From assembly GCA_944376125.1 (NCBI GenBank), contig CALWBQ010000013.1:62001-126000 (forward strand): a stretch of DNA of 64,000 bases, written 5' to 3'. Below, one piece after another: positions 36,001 to 44,218 of this stretch (the stretch's first letter is position 1; each line of letters begins with the position of its first letter). This DNA is from an uncultured Lachnospiraceae bacterium. Its GTDB lineage: Bacteria; Bacillota; Clostridia; Lachnospirales; Lachnospiraceae. The position numbers were made by a program, and so were the translations under genes. The notes below the pieces were generated by a model, which saw nothing but the letters and a program-made list of their open reading frames with translations, ran no database searches and had not been told where the DNA came from.

Positions 36001-36639
36001 AACCGTATCTACGATCACCGCCTCCGGGGCCCGGTAACTTTTCTCCCGCTCTGCCACAGACAAGCTCACCGGCTCTTTGACCTGAAGGGCCGTCAAAAAT
36101 TCCTCCAGAAGATTTTCCCGGTTCCTGTGGCCTTTCAGTCCGTCATATATCGTTCTCGTATGAATATCCTGCATAAAAGGAGCCTCTGTAAACTCCTGAT
36201 ACTCAAAAAGCCGCAAAGCTGTCTCACGGTCCCTGCACGCCAGGTTTGCATAGTCTCTGGCTGTTTTCAAATTTCCCAAAGTCTGCCCGGATACTCCGAA
36301 CTGGGCGTGAAACAGAAAGGGAATCTCCGTTTCCCCGCCGTTGGTCACGAGAAAAAAGCTGCCCTTTATCTCGTCTCCGCTCTCCAGAAATTCTGTATCT
36401 ATCTCATAGGCAACCCGATTGCGAAGGCCGCCAAAGGCACTGTTGAGCACCTTTACGCGGAAATGGCTGGAGTAAGCCAGCCCTTTGATATTCAGCCCAT
36501 TGGTGCTGACAACGCTTATCTCCCCCCGCACAGCCGTTCCCACAGGAACCTGCTCATCCAGCTTCTGAGGGGCGATAGCCATCTTTGGCATCTCCGGGTC
36601 AATAATTCCCTTCGCCAGACGGTTGATTCGTTCTCTCAT
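33025..36639 (-). CDS. DUF5717 family giant solenoid protein
   Basis: A 1204-residue cytoplasmic protein matching DUF5717, a family I know mainly from Lachnospiraceae. The N-terminal ~130 residues look like a beta-sandwich (VRGEISVVSTNGLNIKGLAY). The middle and C-terminal ~900 residues are helical, with repeat-like spacing of an alpha-solenoid. The C-terminal ~120 residues return to beta character (KVRVLPDEEDFHSEEMRRVY). No signal peptide, membrane segment or catalytic motif is seen. It heads a set with the Hsp70-like and TPR-like genes and probably serves as their scaffold or client platform. Confidence 0.8.
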   Translation of the reverse strand: MRERINRLAKGIIDPEMPKMAIAPQKLDEQVPVGTAVRGEISVVSTNGLNIKGLAYSSHFRVKVLNSAFGGLRNRVAYEIDTEFLESGDEIKGSFFLVTNGGETEIPFLFHAQFGVSGQTLGNLKTARDYANLACRDRETALRLFEYQEFTEAPFMQDIHTRTIYDGLKGHRNRENLLEEFLTALQVKEPVSLSVAEREKSYRAPEAVIVDTVEVKRNTWGYIDIEIEAEGNFLELMTEKASEKDFKEDTLQIGYRIHPKLLRRGKNAGFLYIRTLQEEITVRISAEGTEARDTQEEREQEWKRHWVRYLACRLDMESGQYEAALALNRMKKELDALHGLRPEDVRTSLLQAECCLMLEQRDQAGRILDECRDEVLLDRRDEQENYCLFQYLSLQINPNQSQMESLIRLVRKYLSESRKHSYLFFLRMKLEPEMRENPASTLSELSELFMAGMCSPFLYLEACRIYRDHPDLFHTVGPFELQAAAFGADRGMLSEALAVKTAKLASSSRHYNSLYSRILVKLYEEYQTRELLEAICCMRIKGEKRGPEDFKWYEMALEAGVNLTRLYEYYLYSLPKDFNHLLPKEVLLYFSYDHTLDRHSRSVLYKNILTFMKPTDELYKTYERDMEQFAMEQLFESRINSRLAVLYDHMIYKDIIDVPVAKVLPAILRSYRIACRNDRMLYVIVRYEETTEEDAFLLKEGVAYVPLFSEKSVILFQDAYGNRYTNIRYLKTPVMDKPELEERCFEVYPEHPMLCLKACRQIVEKGAENEEQAAILQRALEELKLNPLYRQRILASVIAYYQKKAAQEETGAADLSYLLMLDKDEMSRDERRSVCETLIRQNYLVEAYEMMKTYGFADIGESRLLKLCTKMILQNLFDEEDMLSYLAVSVFDGGKADSVILDYLSEHYNGPSDKMYAILIQASASHVETYDLAERLLAQMLFSGETDEVAKHAGKSSGGTVYRIDRVFDLYASKKKISDSIIKAYFTVKCTGYFLEEKETASRVFEYLEGLIHNSQEKGKVPTIYLLSLSKYYSEQKGLTDEQRELCQQIVNVLLEADLIFPYFKKLGQFVRIPDDIMDKAMVEYRGSKNSRVDLKVRVLPDEEDFHSEEMRRVYQGIFVRQKVLFEGEILEYQVYEYQDGAPILKASGQVNCDMTLAKQADTRFASLNDMGLCISMNEETGLKKKMQEYLIQNETVEQLFSLI

Positions 36640-36768
36640 TCTACCACCTCAAAAGGTATTCTAACATATTCCGACAATATTTTAAAGATACAAAGGACAA
36701 AAATGGCGCCCTGCCCAGATCCCTTTTTAACCCTCAGTCAGGGCAAAAATGGTCCGGCAGGACGCCCT

Positions 36769-36966
36769 TCATTCCTTCTCCTCCGGCTGCACTGCCTCAT
36801 GCTTTTCGGCAATCTGGCGCATCCGGACATTGATATACGTTCTGATGACCTTCACGGCTAAAATGACAATAAAAACCGGAAGCACCACCGTGAGGACGAT
36901 CTTATATTTTAAAAAACGCAGTTTTCGCTCCATCCTGGCGATCTCTCTGTCTAAATTTTTCAGCAT
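36769..36966 (-). CDS. Small single-pass membrane protein
   Basis: A 65-residue protein with a charged amphipathic N-terminus (MLKNLDREIARMERKLRFLK), one membrane segment (VLTVVLPVFIVILAVKVI) and a charged tail. AAAGGAGG lies upstream of the ATG at 36966. A longer frame to 37047 lacks a site. It starts 11 bases after the DUF4364 stop and is probably cotranscribed with it. Function unknown. The 129 bases from here to DUF5717 hold a weak hairpin (GCCCTG/CAGGGC) that may be a terminator. Confidence 0.72.
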   Translation of the reverse strand: MLKNLDREIARMERKLRFLKYKIVLTVVLPVFIVILAVKVIRTYINVRMRQIAEKHEAVQPEEKE

Positions 36967-36977
36967 GCTGCCCTCCT

Positions 36978-37498
36978 TTATGTGCTCATCAAGGACTTCA
37001 TGGCAAAGGCATAAATCTCCTGGCTTTTTTCTCTCCACTGGCCGCACATGGTCTCTGCCTGCTCTTTATCTGGGACAGACAGGTTCAGCTCGATCAGAAC
37101 AGCCTTTCCCTCCCGCACTTCGCAGTGGACAATGTAGTCCTGGTTTGTCGATTTGTAGTAATCGGAAACCACACCAACCTCGTCCCTCAGCCGGAACTTA
37201 TTTTCTTTCATGTACTGATCGATATCCTCGACGATGGCCGCTGAAATCTTTTTGCCGAAAAGGACAGAGTATCCTCTCCCTCCTGGGTGATCTCGTAGCG
37301 GCTGCTGTTGTGCAGGGTCTCTTTCTTCACCAGTCCCGCCTCCAGCAGTTCATTCAGCGCCTGCTGAAGAGTAAAATAGGTGGTGTACTCATGGTCCAGG
37401 AAAAAATTGGAAAGCTGGGCGTTGGTCAGAGGAAAGTTGACCTGCTTCAGCATATAAAGAATCATTAATTTGTAAAGGGTCATTGGTTCTGACAACAT
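36978..37498 (-). pseudogene. DUF4364 family protein gene with one-base frameshift
   Basis: DUF4364 proteins are ~170-residue winged-helix-like proteins common in clostridia. Here the N-terminal part (MLSEPMTLYKLMILYMLKQV) runs from 37498 and leaves frame after EGEDTLSF, ending at 37208. The C-terminal part continues in another frame, from GKKISAAIVEDIDQY through EVGVVSDYYKST, to 36978. Adding one T to the run of four at 37258-37261 restores a single uninterrupted frame of the expected length. This is either a recent mutation or a homopolymer sequencing error. Confidence 0.85.
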
Positions 37499-37545
37499 TG
37501 CTCTTCTCCTCCGAAACGAACCGAATCCATGTGCCGGCTTTCACC

Positions 37546-40500
37546 TTAATTATGCATTATTATACCCGTTTTTTCCTCCGAACGCAATAGCCATAAAACG
37601 TCCTCCCGCGTCAGAGCAGCCGGCACACCTCCTATTACCTGGCCTGCCAGACGGCTTTTTGCCTGCTGAAGAGTAAGGATACTTTCTTCGATTGTATTCT
37701 TCGTAATCAGCTGGAAGACGCTGACTTGTTTTTCCTGTCCGATCCTGTGTGCTCGGTCTGTCGCCTGGTTCTGGGCTGCCACATTCCACCAGGGATCATA
37801 GTGAATGACCATATCCGCTGCCGTCAGGTTCAGCCCCGTCCCTCCGGCTTTCAGAGAAATCAAAAATACTGGCGTTCCATCTTTCTGGAAGGAGTCAACC
37901 ATGTGAAGCCTCTCCTCCTTGGGCGTATCGCCTGTCAGCAGATAACAGCCGATCCCGGCCTTCTCCAGCCGTTCCCGGATTAGAGCCAGCATAGACGCAA
38001 ACTGGGAAAACAAAAGGATCTTATGACCTCCCGCCGCTCCGTTTGCCACCAAATCCATGCAGGTCTCCAACTTTGCCGACTGGCCTTTATAATTGTCATA
38101 ACAAAGCCTGGGATCACAGCAGATCTGTCTCAGCCTGGTCAATTTTGCCAGAATCTGAATTTTCTCTGCCGGGGAAGCCTCCGCCTCCTCCAGCCACTCT
38201 TTCAGCTGTTTGGCGTTGGCTGCATACAGCTTTCTCTGCTCCTCTTCCATTTTTGAATAGACCACCGTCTCCAGCTTATCCGGCAGATCCTTCAGAACGT
38301 CTTTTTTTACTCTCCTCAAAATAAAGGGAGCGGTCAGACGTTTTAATCCCTCCAGCGCCTCCGGGCTGTTCTCCTTTACAGCAGGCGCTTCGAAGTCCCT
38401 TCTAAATCTCTGATAGCTGAATAAAAAACCTGGCATCAGATAATCAAAAATGCTCCACAGCTCACCCAGGCGGTTCTCAATCGGGGTTCCGGTCAGGGCA
38501 AAGCGGGTCTGTGAACGGATTTTTTTCACTGCCCTGGCATTCTGGGTCCCTGCATTTTTAATAAACTGAGCCTCATCTATGATCTGGAACCGGAATTCCA
38601 TCCCACTGTAAAGGGCAATATCCCTGCGGAGCAGATCGTAAGATGTAACCAGGATCTGAATAGTTTCCCCGGAACCGGTCCCCGCGGCGCCCTTTAAGAC
38701 AGCAGCCCTCTCCCCAGCGGTTCCCACTACCGGACGGACCGCTAACTGAGGAGCAAACTTTTTAAACTCATGTTCCCAGTTATACACCAGAGAAGCCGGG
38801 CACACCACCAGGGACAGCCTGGTCTCCTTCGTTTCCTGGCTATTCTCCTCCCCGTAGACCGCCAGCAGCAAGGCGATGATCTGAACTGTCTTTCCCAGCC
38901 CCATATCGTCAGCCAGAATCCCGCCGAATCCATTGTCATCTAAAGTTCTGAGCCAGCGGTATCCATACTTTTGATATCCTCGCAGCACTGGGGCAAGGCT
39001 CTGGGGAAGCTGATACTCTGCATCCTCCGCCGACTTCATTCCCCGGACAACGGCTTTAAAGAGCTGATCCCGGTAAAACGGGATTCCAGGCTCTTCCTTA
39101 AAAAGATGATCCAGATACAGAGCGCGGTACAGCGGGAGTTTCAAATGACCGCTCTGAACCTCAGTTTTTGAAACAGCCAGATCTTGAGACAATTTCGCCA
39201 CTGTCAGGAGGCCTCCGCTGTCTAGCTGAAGGAATTCTCCATTTTTCAGCCGATAGTATGCCTTCTTCTGCCGGTAAGCCCCCAAGATCTTTGCCAGCTC
39301 AGCTCCGCTCATTCCATCTGCCTCGATTCTGAGATCCAGCCAGCCCTGGGATGCCGTAACACCTGCCCGAAACCCATTCATTTTTCTGATCTTCCATCGG
39401 CTTACTTCATCAGACAAATATACCTCGCCCAACTGCCGGAACTCTCCGATTCCCTCCGACAGGAGACGGTAGATGGCCTCCTCGTCATCCTTTATCACCA
39501 AGCGCTGGTCATCAGCATCCTTATATTGAAAATACTTGGTGATCGTCTGGCTGATCCGAAATTCCCCAGGCACATCCCGGCAGATATTCCTGGGCACCAG
39601 CTCATCTTCAATGGGGTGAAAGGAATAATCTCCATAAGACAAAATAGGTTCCATGGAAACTTCCCCGCTTCTGCTGCTCTCGAAGAAAAATTTAGCTGTC
39701 AGCGGTTCTCTCTGGTAGCTCTCCCAGTCCACCCCGCTGCTTTCCATGATAGCGTAGGGTTCGATCTTCTTCAGGACTCTCTCATAGAAGAGCGGTACGT
39801 CCCTGTCATTGACAGCAGCCGTCTCCCCCGGCAGACCCGCCATCTTCTCGATAAACAGCCCCATGACCTGGCTGCATTCTTCATCGCACCGGCAGATCCT
39901 GCCTTGGCTTTCCAGATACAGATGGCGCTCCCCCTCAAAACTGAAGCGGTATCTGTCCAGGGAAACACTGAGGCCGTCCCTCCCTTTTTTCTTTACCTGA
40001 ATCCTGAAATCAGGGTTGAAGTGGCTTACCAGAAACGGCTCCGCCGGGCCTCCCTGGATTCTGACATCCACCATCTGATCCATCACCATCTCAAAAAACG
40101 GATCTACATTCTCACGGTTGATTGTCAGTTCTCGGAGAGCCGGACGGGCCTCATAGGCTGACTTGCGGAACTGGCTGTAATATCCCTGGTAAGTGTGGAC
40201 TGCCTCCACAATAAATTCTGCAAGAGGGCGGCTGTCCGGTGTAAAGGACTCCAAGCTGTGGTGAAACGCCAGCTTCTTTCCATATTCCGCCAGCGCTCCC
40301 ATCTCAATGGCCTTCACAAAAGCAGTCAGATCCTTTACCATGTAAAGCCGGTCTCTTCCGATCTTAAATTCCAGCCTTAGGTCCTTCCCTTTTCCGTTTA
40401 CCAGCAGCACAGGGATCAGGCGGACAGAACTGCTCTCTTCCTCCTGGATGATTCGGGCCACCTCCCGGTTAGTGTATTCCCGGATCAATGTGCGCACTTC

Positions 40501-40746
40501 CTGGTCCGTATAGACCGGAGCCCCGTCCCTGCTCTGTCCTTTCTGATACATGTCAAACAGAGCTTTGGCATGGGCGCAGGGCCCTTTATACGAATTTCCC
40601 TCCCCACAAGAACAAGAGTAGTCGCGAAGCTGACTACCCTTGACATAAATTCTTGTCTGATATAAATTTCCCTGGTCCTCTGCCAGGCCCCTGACCTCCG
40701 CTTCCCCTTTCCAGAAAGTGTTGATCTTTATTTCAGAAATATTCAA
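37546..40746 (-). CDS. SNF2-family helicase with SWIM zinc finger
   Basis: A 1066-residue ATP-dependent DNA translocase of the SWI2/SNF2 family. An N-terminal SWIM zinc finger (CSCGEGNSYKGPCAH) is near residue 50, followed by a SNF2-associated region. The helicase core starts with GGILADDMGLGKTVQIIAL (Walker A) and DEAQ (Walker B), and ends with TGTPIENRLGELWS, LISLKAGGTGLNL and DRAHRIGQEKQVSV. The start is a TTG at 40746 with a G-rich site upstream. It begins 20 bases after argS. Bacterial SWIM-SNF2 proteins are implicated in nucleic acid remodelling, but a specific role is not known. Confidence 0.93.
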   Translation of the reverse strand: MNISEIKINTFWKGEAEVRGLAEDQGNLYQTRIYVKGSQLRDYSCSCGEGNSYKGPCAHAKALFDMYQKGQSRDGAPVYTDQEVRTLIREYTNREVARIIQEEESSSVRLIPVLLVNGKGKDLRLEFKIGRDRLYMVKDLTAFVKAIEMGALAEYGKKLAFHHSLESFTPDSRPLAEFIVEAVHTYQGYYSQFRKSAYEARPALRELTINRENVDPFFEMVMDQMVDVRIQGGPAEPFLVSHFNPDFRIQVKKKGRDGLSVSLDRYRFSFEGERHLYLESQGRICRCDEECSQVMGLFIEKMAGLPGETAAVNDRDVPLFYERVLKKIEPYAIMESSGVDWESYQREPLTAKFFFESSRSGEVSMEPILSYGDYSFHPIEDELVPRNICRDVPGEFRISQTITKYFQYKDADDQRLVIKDDEEAIYRLLSEGIGEFRQLGEVYLSDEVSRWKIRKMNGFRAGVTASQGWLDLRIEADGMSGAELAKILGAYRQKKAYYRLKNGEFLQLDSGGLLTVAKLSQDLAVSKTEVQSGHLKLPLYRALYLDHLFKEEPGIPFYRDQLFKAVVRGMKSAEDAEYQLPQSLAPVLRGYQKYGYRWLRTLDDNGFGGILADDMGLGKTVQIIALLLAVYGEENSQETKETRLSLVVCPASLVYNWEHEFKKFAPQLAVRPVVGTAGERAAVLKGAAGTGSGETIQILVTSYDLLRRDIALYSGMEFRFQIIDEAQFIKNAGTQNARAVKKIRSQTRFALTGTPIENRLGELWSIFDYLMPGFLFSYQRFRRDFEAPAVKENSPEALEGLKRLTAPFILRRVKKDVLKDLPDKLETVVYSKMEEEQRKLYAANAKQLKEWLEEAEASPAEKIQILAKLTRLRQICCDPRLCYDNYKGQSAKLETCMDLVANGAAGGHKILLFSQFASMLALIRERLEKAGIGCYLLTGDTPKEERLHMVDSFQKDGTPVFLISLKAGGTGLNLTAADMVIHYDPWWNVAAQNQATDRAHRIGQEKQVSVFQLITKNTIEESILTLQQAKSRLAGQVIGGVPAALTREDVLWLLRSEEKTGIIMHN

Positions 40747-40766
40747 ATTTCCGCCCCCTAGCCCCG

Positions 40767-42533
40767 CTACATTCTCTCCGGAGCCTCAATCCCCAATACG
40801 CCGATGCAGGCTGTCAAAACTGCCATTGTCAGCGTGATCAATGCAACATAGCCTGCCTGACGCTCTTTGTCTTCCTCAGACAGGATCTTGGTATCATGGT
40901 AGAAACGGTTAAACTCATTGGACAATTCATAAATGTACTGGCAGATCTTGTGGGGCGCCAGTTCCCCGAAGCTGGTCTCCATAATCTCATTGTATTTCAT
41001 AAGCTGGAGAGCCAGGCCCTTTTCCGACTCGGAAGCCGGCGGCAGGATGCCCGCGAGGGATGCATCTCCTCCGTTTTCCCGGTACTTGTTTAAAATCGAT
41101 TTGATCCGCACAATCGTGTACAGGATATAAGGTCCGGTATTTCCCTCAAATGAGATAAAGCGGTCAATATCGAAAATATAATCTTTCGCCGCCTGGTTGG
41201 ACAGATCCCCGTACTTCAAAGCTGCCAGTCCGACAATCTTTGCCGTTTCTCTGGCCTCCTCCTCAGAAACCGTGCGGTTTTCCATAATTCGCTCAAAGAC
41301 TTTCTCGTCGATGCTGGCAATCAGCTGTTCCAGGCGCATGACCCCTCCGTCTCTGGTCTTAAACGGTTTCCCGTCCTTTCCATTCATGGTGCCGAATCCA
41401 AGGAAGGTCATCGGTCTGTCTTCCGGCACAATGCCAGCCTTCTTCGCCACCCGGAATACCTGAGTAAAATGGAGATCCTGGCGTTTGTCTGCTATATAGA
41501 TATACCGATCGGGATGAAAATCCTTTTCCCGCTCAATGATCGTGGCCAGATCCGATGTGGCATACAGGGCCGCACCGTCAGACTTTCTCACAATGCAGGG
41601 CGGAAGTTCTTTCGCGTCTCCAGGTTCCCCGATGTCTACCACCAGCGCGCCCTGACTCTCGTAAGCCAGCCCTTTCTGGACCAGATCATCAATCAGCCCT
41701 GGAATATACGGCTGGGCATCGCTTTCTCCCTTCCACAGGTCAAATTCCACGTTGAGACTGGCATAATTTTTCTTCAGATCTGCCAGGGATACTGCCATGA
41801 TATGTTTCCAGATCGCCCGGTAAGGCCGGTAGCCATTCTGCAGTTTGTATGTGGCGTTCTGTGCTCTCTCCTTAAACGCCTCATCTTGTTTAGACTTTGC
41901 GCTGGCTGCCGGATAGATTTCCTCCAGCTCGCTGATAGTAAAGGGCGGCTCTGACGGGTATTCCCCCTGGTAACTCTCATCGAAATAAATAAGATCCGGT
42001 CTTCTGTCCCGAAGCTCTTCAATGATTAATCCCATCTGGAGTCCCCAGTCGCCCAGGTGAACATCGCCGATCATCGTATGGCCCAACGCCCGGCCCATAC
42101 GCTTGATGCTCTCCCCTATGACTGCTGATCTCAGATGGCCGATGTGAAGAGGCTTCGCCACATTCGCGCCGCCGTAATCTACCATAATCGTCTCTGCAGG
42201 AACCGCCAGATCCAGCCCCAGCCGGCTGTCGCCCGCCATTGTGTTGAGATATTCCGCAGCAAAATCTTCCCGGATCTTCAGATTGATAAAGCCGGGCATC
42301 ACTGCCTCTGCCATTGAAAAAATGGCAGATCCTTTTAATCTTTCCGCCACATCATTGGCGATATCGATCGGTTTCTTTTTATATGCTTTCGCCGCAGCCA
42401 TTGCGCCGTTGCACTGATATTCGCAAAGATCAGGGCGATTGGACAGAACAACTTTTGCAAATCTGTCCTCATAGCCGCTGTCAGCAAAAGCCTGTTTTAA
42501 TTCCTCTTCCATCATGGTAAGGACCTTTTTCAT
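40767..42533 (-). CDS. argS: Arginyl-tRNA synthetase
   Basis: A 588-residue class I synthetase that charges tRNA-Arg. The N-terminal Add-1 domain (residues 1-110), the HIGH motif in VAKPLHIGHLRSAVIGE near 130, and the C-terminal anticodon domain (YELSNEFNRFYHDTKIL) are clear. As is common in ArgS, no canonical KMSKS is present. A good sigma-A promoter lies about 60 bases upstream, and I see no T-box. It heads an operon with the SNF2 helicase and probably DUF4364. Confidence 0.97.
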   Translation of the reverse strand: MKKVLTMMEEELKQAFADSGYEDRFAKVVLSNRPDLCEYQCNGAMAAAKAYKKKPIDIANDVAERLKGSAIFSMAEAVMPGFINLKIREDFAAEYLNTMAGDSRLGLDLAVPAETIMVDYGGANVAKPLHIGHLRSAVIGESIKRMGRALGHTMIGDVHLGDWGLQMGLIIEELRDRRPDLIYFDESYQGEYPSEPPFTISELEEIYPAASAKSKQDEAFKERAQNATYKLQNGYRPYRAIWKHIMAVSLADLKKNYASLNVEFDLWKGESDAQPYIPGLIDDLVQKGLAYESQGALVVDIGEPGDAKELPPCIVRKSDGAALYATSDLATIIEREKDFHPDRYIYIADKRQDLHFTQVFRVAKKAGIVPEDRPMTFLGFGTMNGKDGKPFKTRDGGVMRLEQLIASIDEKVFERIMENRTVSEEEARETAKIVGLAALKYGDLSNQAAKDYIFDIDRFISFEGNTGPYILYTIVRIKSILNKYRENGGDASLAGILPPASESEKGLALQLMKYNEIMETSFGELAPHKICQYIYELSNEFNRFYHDTKILSEEDKERQAGYVALITLTMAVLTACIGVLGIEAPERM

Positions 42534-42593
42534 AACTGCGTCTCTCCTGTTCTATTCCAATTCTTTCCATATATTACGGAAAACTGAATCTTT

Positions 42594-42622
42594 ATTATAA
42601 CCAATATTCCCCAGAAAATCAA
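42594..42622 (-). promoter_or_regulatory. Promoter of argS
   Basis: TTGATT (42617-42622) and TATAAT (42594-42599) with a 17-base spacer on the - strand. The -35 touches the end of the NlpC/P60 gene region. No structured leader fits in the 60 bases to the ATG. Confidence 0.78.
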
Positions 42623-42632
42623 TGGCGGAATC

Positions 42633-43451
42633 TCACCCTAAAACATTGGCGATCCTCGGGATATCCGTCCTGTCATTCCACACGCTGACCGTAACGCCTC
42701 TGCCGGTACCGTCTCCGTGAATGATCCGGCCTCCGCCTATGTAAATTCCCACATGGCTTACAGAATCCAGGGAGGATCCGTACGCCACCAGGTCTCCGAC
42801 CCGCATGTCCTCCGCGGCCCTGGCGGTTCCCATGACTGCCTGCTCCGCGGATGTCCTTGGCATCTCAATATCTGCAGCCGCAGCCATCACATATTTTACA
42901 AATCCGGAGCAGTCCACCCCGGTAGCCGGGTCTGTTCCCCCAGCTATATAGCGGCTCCCCAGCGCTTCCATAGCGGTCTTCACCAGCTCTGCAAACTCAA
43001 TATCACTCTCCGGTACAGTCCAAGTATCTTTCACCGTAATCTCCCCGGAATTTCCATCCAAATAAGCCGTATGCCCATCATATGCGATCTCGATCCATCC
43101 GTTCTCCATCTGATTGGTCACCCGGTATACTGTCCTGGGATGGGCATAGCCATAGCGGTCTGCACTCCCAGGGGCTGTCTGAATCGGGACCCCCACATTT
43201 CCGGTAATTTCCGCAATAGAAACCGTCAGCTCCACCGCAGCCATATTCTCCGGGACGTCCTCGCCGGAGGAAATGCCTCCTGCCTGAGCCCCTGCTGCGT
43301 CCTGGCTGGTGTGATGAATGGTCAGGCCGGATGCCTCCGCCAACCCAGCCCCCGGCCCAGCTTCCACAGCAAAAGCTGGCACCATCGCCTGTGAAAAAAT
43401 CCATGCCCCAGTCAGAAAAGCCGCCCCCAATTTTCCCATAAGTCCTTTCAT
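42633..43451 (-). CDS. Secreted NlpC/P60 (C40) cell-wall hydrolase
   Basis: A 272-residue exported peptidoglycan endopeptidase. A signal peptide (MKGLMGKLGAAFLTGAWIFS then QAMVPAFA) is followed by a low-complexity stretch. An SH3-like domain lies near residues 75-140 (RYGYAHPRTVYRVTNQMENG). The C-terminal C40 domain carries catalytic Cys in GVDCSGFVKYV, the His in SVSHVGIYIGGGRIIHGDG, and a polar residue after it. It cleaves stem-peptide bonds. AGGAGG precedes the ATG. It lies downstream of efp and appears to be a separate unit. Confidence 0.93.
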   Translation of the reverse strand: MKGLMGKLGAAFLTGAWIFSQAMVPAFAVEAGPGAGLAEASGLTIHHTSQDAAGAQAGGISSGEDVPENMAAVELTVSIAEITGNVGVPIQTAPGSADRYGYAHPRTVYRVTNQMENGWIEIAYDGHTAYLDGNSGEITVKDTWTVPESDIEFAELVKTAMEALGSRYIAGGTDPATGVDCSGFVKYVMAAAADIEMPRTSAEQAVMGTARAAEDMRVGDLVAYGSSLDSVSHVGIYIGGGRIIHGDGTGRGVTVSVWNDRTDIPRIANVLG

Positions 43452-43495
43452 TGGTACCTCCTCATCTTCTGCAGCGCCTGTTCCCCTATAAATCT

Positions 43496-43531
43496 ACAGG
43501 CAGGAAAGGTTTCCCCTCCTGCCTGTTTTTT
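43496..43531. terminator. Hairpin between efp and NlpC/P60 gene
   Basis: A perfect 10-base stem, ACAGGCAGGA (43496-43505) with its complement at 43517-43526, has a T-run on the + strand. No + strand gene needs it. On the - strand, where efp ends 49 bases before, the hairpin is followed only by AT-rich sequence. It may still stop efp transcripts, but its direction is odd. Confidence 0.5.
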
Positions 43532-43579
43532 AACCGCCTGTGTGCGATATATACCAATTTTCAATCCAACCAAATACAA

Positions 43580-44137
43580 TTAAACTCTGGACAGATATTC
43601 TCCTGTTCTGGTGTCGATCTTCAGCTTATCGCCCTGGTTTACAAACAGGGGAACAGAGATGACCGCACCTGTCTCAACGGTAGCAGGCTTGGTAGCTCCT
43701 GTAGCGGTATCTCCCTTAAAGCCTGGCTCTGTCTCTGTAACTTCCAGTTCTACGAACAGAGGAGGTTCTACGGAGAACACATTGCCATTGTAAGAACAAA
43801 CCTTAACCATCTCGTTTTCTTTGACAAACTTTAATGCATCCCCGATGGTCTCAGAATTCAAAGCGATCTGATCATAGGTTTCCACGTTCATAAAATGGTA
43901 CAGATCACCGTCAGAGTACAGATACTGCATGTCCACTCTGTCGATTCTGGCTGCCGGGAACTTCTCTGTAGGCCGGAAAGTTTTCTCAACCACGCCGCCG
44001 CTGATAACATTTTTTAATTTCGTTCTCACGAACGCCGCACCTTTTCCAGGTTTTACATGCTGAAACTCAATAATCTGCACTACCTGTCCGTCAATCTCCA
44101 AGGTAACGCCGTTTCTAAAATCTCCTGCTGATATCAT
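43580..44137 (-). CDS. efp: Elongation factor P
   Basis: A 185-residue translation factor that rescues ribosomes stalled at polyproline. Three beta-domains are recognisable: the N-terminal KOW-like domain ([37 protein letters not shown]), the central OB domain, and the C-terminal OB domain with TGEYLSRV. The loop residue normally modified is in the KPGKGAA region (Lys). AAGGAGG precedes the ATG and a near-consensus promoter lies upstream. Confidence 0.97.
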   Translation of the reverse strand: MISAGDFRNGVTLEIDGQVVQIIEFQHVKPGKGAAFVRTKLKNVISGGVVEKTFRPTEKFPAARIDRVDMQYLYSDGDLYHFMNVETYDQIALNSETIGDALKFVKENEMVKVCSYNGNVFSVEPPLFVELEVTETEPGFKGDTATGATKPATVETGAVISVPLFVNQGDKLKIDTRTGEYLSRV

Positions 44138-44181
44138 AAAGATATTCCTCCTTAATCTCGTTCAACTCTTCAATCTAATTT

Positions 44182-44210
44182 ATTTTATAATAGAATCCAT
44201 GTATTTTCAA
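44182..44210 (-). promoter_or_regulatory. Promoter of efp
   Basis: TTGAAA (44205-44210) and TAAAAT (44182-44187) with a 17-base spacer on the - strand, about 45 bases before the efp ATG. It lies in the short AT-rich gap after the aroD-aroK fusion gene. Confidence 0.82.
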
Positions 44211-44218
44211 CTCTTTTT

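Noticed and set aside
36660..36768. Hairpin GCCCTG/CAGGGC as terminator of the DUF4364 unit
   Set aside because: The stem is short, the loop is long, and the T-run is offset by several bases, so I mention it only under the membrane-protein gene.
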